From Roseburia_C amylophila (lineage in GTDB: Bacteria > Bacillota > Clostridia > Lachnospirales > Lachnospiraceae): a DNA stretch of 64,000 bases. A model generated the notes under the pieces. The model did no database searches. It saw only the letters and a list, made by a program, of their open reading frames with translations, and was not told the origin of the DNA. The position numbers and the translations under genes were made by a program. This document shows positions 59,170-64,000 of the stretch, in pieces. The stretch is from positions 107,846-171,845 of the forward strand of contig NZ_JAOQKI010000004.1 of NCBI RefSeq assembly GCF_025567465.1, given 5' to 3'. Within the stretch, counting starts at the first letter, position 1, and every line of letters begins with the position of its first letter.

Positions 59170-60397
59170 GGTACTTGTAATCGGCGGTGGACCGGCGGGC
59201 TGTTTTGCAGCAATCGCTGCGGCAGAGCAGGGACATCAAGTCGTATTGTTAGAACGCAATGAGAAAATCGGGAAAAAATTATTCATTACCGGAAAAGGAA
59301 GATGTAACCTTACCAATGCATGTGATACGGAAGAACTATTTTCAAACATTCCAAGGAATTCCAAGTTCTTATACAGCGCAATCTATTCTTATGACAATTT
59401 CCGGGTCATGGATTTCTTTGAACAGAATGGTACACCGGTAAAGGTGGAGCGGGGAAACCGCGTATTTCCGGTATCAGACCATTCATCGGATGTCATTGCA
59501 GCCTTAAAACGCTCCCTGGATGCACATAAAGTAAAGATTATGTATCATACAGCGGTAGAAAAGCTTATGGTATCGGAGAATTGTGTACATGGAGTAATTA
59601 CTGCAGAGGGAAAGAAAATGCCGGCAGATGCAGTAGTTATTGCAACAGGCGGCTGTTCTTATGCATCTACCGGTTCTACCGGGGATGGTTATCGTTTCGC
59701 AGAAGCCTGCGGACATACCATAAAAACCTGCAGTCCATCCCTTGTGCCTTTTAATGCAGAAGAGGAATATGTCAAAGAATTGCAGGGGCTATCGTTGAAA
59801 AATGTAAAGGCAAGCATTTATCAGGGCAAAAAGCTTTTGTATGAAGCTTTTGGAGAAATGTTATTTACCCATTTTGGCGTAAGTGGACCTCTGATGTTAA
59901 GCGCCAGCAGTGTGGTAAATGATGCGGTAAGAAAACAGCCGTTGCAATTATACATTGACTGGAAACCCGCACTTTCAGAAGAACAGTTAGATCATAGAAT
60001 TTTAAGGGACTTTGAAGAGGCAAAGAACCGGCAGGTGATTCATGGAATTGAAAAATTATATCCGTCCAAATTCCTGCCGATTATTTTAAGACTTGCTAAG
60101 ATTCCAGCAGAAAAGCGTGTCAATGAAGTAACCAAAGAGGAACGGCAGCGACTGGTGGACTTGACAAAGAAGTTCCCGGTTACACTGACTGGTTTACGGG
60201 GCTTTTCGGAAGCCATTATTACAAAGGGCGGTGTTTCTGTAAAAGAAGTAAATCCATCGACCATGGAATCAAAATTAACAAAGCATCTTTATTTTGCCGG
60301 AGAGGTATTGGATTTGGATGCATTTACCGGCGGCTTTAATCTGCAGATTGCCTGGTCTACCGGATATCTGGCAGGAAGCAGCATTGGAAATGAATAA
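59162..60397 (+). CDS. BaiN/HI0933-family FAD-dependent oxidoreductase
   Basis: The start at 59162 has AGGAG before it and gives MSKVLVIGGGPAGCFAA, the FAD-binding dinucleotide fold. The 411-residue protein then shows GKGRCNLTNACDTEE, RVFPVSDHSSDV, VIATGGCSYASTGSTGDGYRFA, THFGVSGPLMLSASS and the C-terminal AGEVLDLDAFTGGFNLQIAW, all typical of the HI0933/BaiN flavoproteins. One member is a bile-acid dehydrogenation-pathway reductase, but most have no known substrate. It overlaps the RpiR gene by 8 bp and leads into cmk. Confidence 0.9.
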   Translation: MSKVLVIGGGPAGCFAAIAAAEQGHQVVLLERNEKIGKKLFITGKGRCNLTNACDTEELFSNIPRNSKFLYSAIYSYDNFRVMDFFEQNGTPVKVERGNRVFPVSDHSSDVIAALKRSLDAHKVKIMYHTAVEKLMVSENCVHGVITAEGKKMPADAVVIATGGCSYASTGSTGDGYRFAEACGHTIKTCSPSLVPFNAEEEYVKELQGLSLKNVKASIYQGKKLLYEAFGEMLFTHFGVSGPLMLSASSVVNDAVRKQPLQLYIDWKPALSEEQLDHRILRDFEEAKNRQVIHGIEKLYPSKFLPIILRLAKIPAEKRVNEVTKEERQRLVDLTKKFPVTLTGLRGFSEAIITKGGVSVKEVNPSTMESKLTKHLYFAGEVLDLDAFTGGFNLQIAWSTGYLAGSSIGNE

Positions 60398-60433
60398 AGA
60401 GAATAAAAAAGCAGAAAAATCGGAGGATGAGAA

Positions 60434-61099
60434 ATGAGCTTTAATATAGCAATCGACGGACCGGCAGGAGCCGGAAAAAGCACTATAGCAAAACAGCTTG
60501 CAAAGGAACTTTCTTTTATATATGTAGATACAGGAGCCATGTATCGGAGTATGGCATTGTATTTTATGAGAAATGACATTGCAAAGGAAGATGAGGCAGC
60601 AATTTCAGATGCCTGTAAAACCGTGGAAGTATCTATTGCCTATGAGAATGGAGAACAGCAGGTGCTTTTAAACGGTGAGAATGTCAGCAAAGAAATCCGG
60701 AAAGAAGAAGTTGGAAAAATGGCATCTGCCACCAGTGTTTATAAGGAAGTCCGCAAAAAACTGGTTGAATTACAGCAGAAGCTTGCAGCAGATAAAGATG
60801 TTATCATGGATGGAAGAGATATCGGAACCTGTGTGCTGCCGAATGCCCAGGTAAAGATTTATCTTACTGCAAGTGTTGAAACAAGAGCCGAGAGAAGATA
60901 TCAGGAATTGCTGGAAAAAGGTGCTGCCTGTGACTTGGAAGTGATTAAAAAAGATATTGCGGACCGTGATTATCAGGATATGCATCGGGAGATTTCACCA
61001 TTAAAGCAGGCAGAAGATGCCATTCTTGTAGATTCTTCGGATATGGGAATTGAAGAAGTGGTAGAAACCATCAAAAATATTTATAGGGAAAAATGTTAA
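60434..61099 (+). CDS. cmk: Cytidylate kinase
   Basis: Cmk phosphorylates CMP and dCMP. The 221-residue protein has the P-loop DGPAGAGKSTIAKQLA, YVDTGAMYRSMALY, DGRDIGTCVLPNA and the lid region with RDYQDMHREISPLKQA. GGAGGATG lies before the ATG. It starts 37 bp behind the flavoprotein gene and one base before ispH (after its stop), in the conserved clostridial order flavoprotein-cmk-ispH-rpsA. Confidence 0.97.
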   Translation: MSFNIAIDGPAGAGKSTIAKQLAKELSFIYVDTGAMYRSMALYFMRNDIAKEDEAAISDACKTVEVSIAYENGEQQVLLNGENVSKEIRKEEVGKMASATSVYKEVRKKLVELQQKLAADKDVIMDGRDIGTCVLPNAQVKIYLTASVETRAERRYQELLEKGAACDLEVIKKDIADRDYQDMHREISPLKQAEDAILVDSSDMGIEEVVETIKNIYREKC

Positions 61100-61100
61100 T

Positions 61101-61979
61101 ATGAAAAATGTCAGAGTTGCAAAAAGTGCAGGTTTCTGCTTTGGCGTAAAGCGTGCAGTAGATATGGTTTATGCACAGCTTGAAACAAACGATGAAACAA
61201 AGGATGGAATAAAAGACCCGATTTATACTTACGGACCGATTATTCATAATGAAGAAGTGGTAAAGGATTTAGAGGCAAAGGGCGTAACCGTAATCCATGA
61301 TATTTCAGAAATAGAAGAATCAGAAAAAGGAACCATCGTCATCCGTTCCCATGGTGTAGGCGAAAAAATATATCAGACATTAGAAAATGCCGGTTACCAT
61401 ATCGTGGATGCCACCTGTCCTTTTGTAAAGAAGATACATCGTCATGTACGGGAATATGGAGATGCCGGTTATCATGTTGTAATTATCGGAAATGCCAGCC
61501 ATCCGGAGGTAGAAGGAATCCGTGGATGGGGAAATGAAGAGGAAATTACGGTAATTGGAACGAGGGAAGCAGCAGAAAATTTCCGGGTTTCAGCAGGAAA
61601 AAAGGTTTGTATCGTATCACAAACGACATTTAACTACAATAAATTTCAAGAATTAGTTGAAATTATAAATAAAAAAGGTTATGATATAATTGTTTTAAAT
61701 ACAATCTGTAATGCAACGGAAGAGCGGCAGACCCAGTCGAGGGCTTTGGCAAAAGAAGTTGAAGCGATGATTGTGGTTGGTGGGAAGAGCAGTTCCAACA
61801 CACAGAAGTTATTTGAAATATGTAAAAACGAATGTGCAAATACTTACTATATACAAACCATAGATGATTTGGATCCGGCAGTACTTCGGACCATTGATAA
61901 CGTAGGTATTACCGCAGGGGCATCTACCCCAAATAAAATTATTGAGGAGGTTCAAAATAATGTCAGAAATGAGTTTTGA
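61101..61979 (+). CDS. ispH: 4-hydroxy-3-methylbut-2-enyl diphosphate reductase IspH
   Basis: IspH makes IPP and DMAPP in the last step of the MEP pathway with a [4Fe-4S] cluster. The 292-residue protein has the three cluster cysteines in SAGFCFGVKRAV (C13), VDATCPFVKK and LNTICNATEERQ, and the GGKSSSNTQKL and AGASTPN substrate motifs. It begins one base after the cmk stop and its end overlaps rpsA by 20 bp in another frame, so it is not fused to S1 as happens in some Clostridia. Confidence 0.97.
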   Translation: MKNVRVAKSAGFCFGVKRAVDMVYAQLETNDETKDGIKDPIYTYGPIIHNEEVVKDLEAKGVTVIHDISEIEESEKGTIVIRSHGVGEKIYQTLENAGYHIVDATCPFVKKIHRHVREYGDAGYHVVIIGNASHPEVEGIRGWGNEEEITVIGTREAAENFRVSAGKKVCIVSQTTFNYNKFQELVEIINKKGYDIIVLNTICNATEERQTQSRALAKEVEAMIVVGGKSSSNTQKLFEICKNECANTYYIQTIDDLDPAVLRTIDNVGITAGASTPNKIIEEVQNNVRNEF

Positions 61980-63051
61980 ACAAATGTTGGAAGAATCTTT
62001 TAAAACAATAAGAAATGGAGAGGTAGTCGAAGGCGTCGTTATCGGTGTTAAGCCAGATGAGATCATCCTTAATATTGGATATAAGTCAGACGGAATTATT
62101 ACACGTAATGAATATACGAACGAAGCAAATGTAGACCTGACCACCGTTGTATCCGTAGGTGACACTATGGAAGCCAAAGTTTTAAAGGTAAATGATGGAG
62201 AGGGACAGGTACTTCTTACTTACAAACGTCTTGCTGCTGAAAAAGGAAGCAAGCGTTTGGAGGAAGCATTCAACAATCAGGAAGTGCTTACCGCAAAGGT
62301 TACACAGGTATTATCCGGTGGATTAAGTGTTGTAGTTGACGAAGCAAGAGTATTTATTCCTGCAAGCCTTGTATCAGATACTTACGAGAAAGATTTATCT
62401 AAGTATGAAGGACAGGAAATTTCATTTGTAATCACTGAGTTCAACCCAAGAAAGAGAAGAATTATCGGTGACAGAAAACAGCTTTTAGTAGCAGAGAAAG
62501 CTGAAAAACAGAAAGAACTCATGGAGAGAATCCATGTTGGTGATGTTGTAGAAGGTACAGTAAAGAACGTAACAGACTTTGGCGCATTCATCGACCTTGG
62601 TGGAGCAGACGGACTGTTACATATTTCTGAAATGTCCTGGGGACGTGTTGAAAGTCCTAAGAAAGTATTCAAAGTTGGCGATACTGTAAAAGTATTCATC
62701 AAAGATATCAATGAGAGTAAGATTGCACTGAGCATGAAATTTGAGGATGAGAATCCTTGGAATAATGCTGCAGAGAAATATGCAGTAGGTAATGTGGTAA
62801 CAGGTGTTGTTGCAAGAATGACAGACTTTGGTGCGTTCGTAGAATTAGCTCCTGGAGTAGATGCATTACTTCATGTATCCCAGATTTCTAAAGAGCATGT
62901 TGAGAAACCTTCTGATGTATTAAAAGTAGGTCAGAAAGTAGAAGCTAAAGTAGTTGACTTTAATGAAGAAGACAAGAAAATCAGCTTAAGCATGAAAGCA
63001 CTTCTGCCAGAAGAGGAAGCTGATACAGAAGAAGTTCCTACAGAAGAATAA
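61960..63051 (+). CDS. rpsA: Ribosomal protein S1 homologue (four S1 domains)
   Basis: The start at 61960 (MSEMSFEQML) has GAGGAGG before it. The 363-residue protein has four S1 RNA-binding domains, at about residues 18-90, 105-172, 190-260 and 275-345; the last two are the best conserved (VEGTVKNVTDFGAFIDLGG; VTGVVARMTDFGAFVELAP). It ends in an acidic tail. Firmicute S1 proteins with four domains help translation of some mRNAs but are shorter than the six-domain enterobacterial S1. It overlaps ispH by 20 bp. Confidence 0.96.
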   Translation: MSEMSFEQMLEESFKTIRNGEVVEGVVIGVKPDEIILNIGYKSDGIITRNEYTNEANVDLTTVVSVGDTMEAKVLKVNDGEGQVLLTYKRLAAEKGSKRLEEAFNNQEVLTAKVTQVLSGGLSVVVDEARVFIPASLVSDTYEKDLSKYEGQEISFVITEFNPRKRRIIGDRKQLLVAEKAEKQKELMERIHVGDVVEGTVKNVTDFGAFIDLGGADGLLHISEMSWGRVESPKKVFKVGDTVKVFIKDINESKIALSMKFEDENPWNNAAEKYAVGNVVTGVVARMTDFGAFVELAPGVDALLHVSQISKEHVEKPSDVLKVGQKVEAKVVDFNEEDKKISLSMKALLPEEEADTEEVPTEE

Positions 63052-63071
63052 TAAGGTTGGAGGTAGCATAT

Positions 63072-63845
63072 ATGTTTGAAGGCTATGAAAAGTTTAAAAA
63101 AGATATATATGCAATGACCACGATTGACTTAAATGCTTACAAAGAGAAACAGATGCGTCGTAGGATTGACAGCCTTTTGGTAAAGAATAAGGCTCAGTCC
63201 TATGATGAGTATGTACATCTGCTTCATACAGATAAAGAGAAGTTTGACCAGTTTATTAATTTCCTGACTATTAATGTTTCGGAATTTTACCGGAACCCGG
63301 AACAGTGGAAGTTTTTGGACGAAGAGGTTTTCCCGGCACTTATAAAACAGTTTGGCAGCAATTTGAAAATCTGGAGTGCAGCGTGTTCTACCGGAGATGA
63401 GCCATACTCTCTTGTAATGGCTTTATCAAAGCATGTTCCGCTGAACCAGATACATATAATTGCTACTGATATTGATAAACAGGTACTTGAGAAAGCAAGA
63501 GTTGGACTTTATAACGAAAAGAGCATTGAATCTGTACCGGATGATTTGAAGCGTAAGTATTTTACACAGGTAGGAAAATCCTATAAGATTTCCGATGAAA
63601 TCAAAAAGCATGTAGAATTTCGGGAACATAATCTTTTGCGGGATCCATATCCATCAGGTTGTCATTTGATTGTCTGCAGAAATGTAGTAATTTATTTTAC
63701 AGAAGAAGCAAAAGACGAGATTTATCGCAAGTTCTATGATTCTTTGGCAAAAGATGGAATGTTATTTATCGGAAGTACAGAGCAGATTATGAATTATCGT
63801 GAGTTGAATTTAAAAAGACATCAGTCATTTTTCTTTCAGAAATAA
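63072..63845 (+). CDS. cheR: Chemotaxis protein-glutamate methyltransferase CheR
   Basis: CheR methylates glutamates of chemoreceptors using S-adenosylmethionine. The start at 63072 (MFEGYEKF) has GGAGG before it. The 257-residue protein has an N-terminal helical domain (YKEKQMRRRIDSLL), then NVSEFYRNPEQW, KIWSAACSTGDEPYSLVM (SAM binding), ATDIDKQVLEKA and LIVCRNVVIYFT, all typical of CheR. It stands behind rpsA rather than in a chemotaxis operon. Two terminators follow. Confidence 0.95.
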   Translation: MFEGYEKFKKDIYAMTTIDLNAYKEKQMRRRIDSLLVKNKAQSYDEYVHLLHTDKEKFDQFINFLTINVSEFYRNPEQWKFLDEEVFPALIKQFGSNLKIWSAACSTGDEPYSLVMALSKHVPLNQIHIIATDIDKQVLEKARVGLYNEKSIESVPDDLKRKYFTQVGKSYKISDEIKKHVEFREHNLLRDPYPSGCHLIVCRNVVIYFTEEAKDEIYRKFYDSLAKDGMLFIGSTEQIMNYRELNLKRHQSFFFQK

Positions 63846-63857
63846 TGATGACATAGT

Positions 63858-63897
63858 AAAGACCTCATTCTCTAAATTGGGAAAGAGGTCTTTTTTT
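63858..63897 (+). terminator. Intrinsic terminator behind cheR
   Basis: AAAGACCTC (63858-63866) pairs with GAGGTCTTT (63885-63893), followed by T. A second small perfect hairpin, ACAGGAAA-TTGC-TTTCCTGT, follows directly at 63898-63917. Confidence 0.88.
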
Positions 63898-63956
63898 ACA
63901 GGAAATTGCTTTCCTGTAAAGTAAAAAACGAGTTATAGGACAAAATGTGTTGATGA

Positions 63957-63999
63957 AAACCGCTTTCAAGCCTTGAAAATAAAGGGCTGAAGGCGGTTT
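63957..63999. terminator. Second inverted repeat at the window end, possible terminator
   Basis: AAACCGCTTTCAAGCC pairs with GGCTGAAGGCGGTTT with one bulge and a G-T pair. It could terminate transcription from either side; the window ends before any T run can be judged. Confidence 0.55.
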
Positions 64000-64000
64000 A

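Noticed and set aside
61942..63051. Fused IspH-S1 protein, known in some Clostridia
   Set aside because: The two genes overlap by 20 bp but are in different frames, and rpsA has its own GAGGAGG ribosome binding site.

Overview
The window is a chromosomal segment of a low-GC, Gram-positive, spore-forming anaerobe of the Clostridia, most likely a Lachnospiraceae gut bacterium. This rests on gene content and style: sigG and spoIVA, the rimP-nusA-ylxR-ylxQ-infB-rbfA-nrnA-truB-ribF cluster, a T-box in front of proS, AGGAGG-type ribosome binding sites and TTGACA/TATAAT promoters almost everywhere, and biotin-dependent Na+-pump decarboxylase subunits. No phage, integrase, transposase or CRISPR array was seen. 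The species cannot be fixed from sequence reading alone.

Layout. 1-4.3 kb: the 3' part of a trp operon in the order C-F-B-A-D. 4.3-5.0 kb: a BirA-type biotin operator and promoter, a terminator overlapping that promoter, and a 506-bp imperfect inverted repeat, all in front of bioY. 5.5-10.4 kb: sigG (reverse), a coiled-coil protein, a dapF-family gene with both catalytic cysteines replaced by serine, argS and a HAD phosphatase. 10.5-14.1 kb: a Gld-like ABC exporter (ATPase, permease-GldG fusion, DUF4340 protein). 14.1-19.0 kb: T-box/proS, a CLC-F-like antiporter (reverse), a class II aldolase and a C-GCAxxG-C-C protein. 19.1-25.1 kb: a maltodextrin operon (binding protein, two permeases, LacI regulator, malQ). 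25.1-29.7 kb: a lipid kinase, spoIVA with its ribosome binding site in a hairpin, an AraC regulator, galE and tRNA-Glu(CTC). 29.8-31.5 kb: a 5'-truncated membrane-anchored pullulanase gene directly beside a 92-bp dispersed repeat. 31.5-44.1 kb: the translation/RNA cluster from rimP to ribF, then an NlpC/P60 hydrolase with a WalR-type box, rpsO, and pnp with a closed ~200-nt structured leader. 44.4-52.0 kb: an intracellular subtilase, cardiolipin synthase, two D,D-carboxypeptidases, a metallophosphoesterase and scpAB. 52.0-57.3 kb: a biotin-dependent transcarboxylase / Na+-pump decarboxylase operon. 57.4-63.8 kb: a small ORF coupled to a PilZ protein, an RpiR regulator, a BaiN-like flavoprotein, cmk, ispH, rpsA and cheR.

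How it fits together. Several parts concern biotin: biotin import under BirA control, and one of its main users, the carboxyltransferase / OadG / BCCP / OadB / OadA operon, which combines all three transcarboxylase-type subunits with the membrane parts of a sodium pump. Carbohydrate genes handle maltodextrin import and disproportionation, while the neighbouring pullulanase remnant suggests loss of an extracellular debranching step. Cell-envelope genes (NlpC/P60, two DacA-like proteins, cardiolipin synthase) and sporulation genes (sigG, spoIVA) are scattered singly.

Most of the window is ordinary core genome. The least explained signals are non-coding: the 506-bp palindrome before bioY, the 92-bp repeats that begin at the U-tract of terminators, the pnp leader, and the hairpin over the spoIVA ribosome binding site. 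No clearly new multi-gene system was found.
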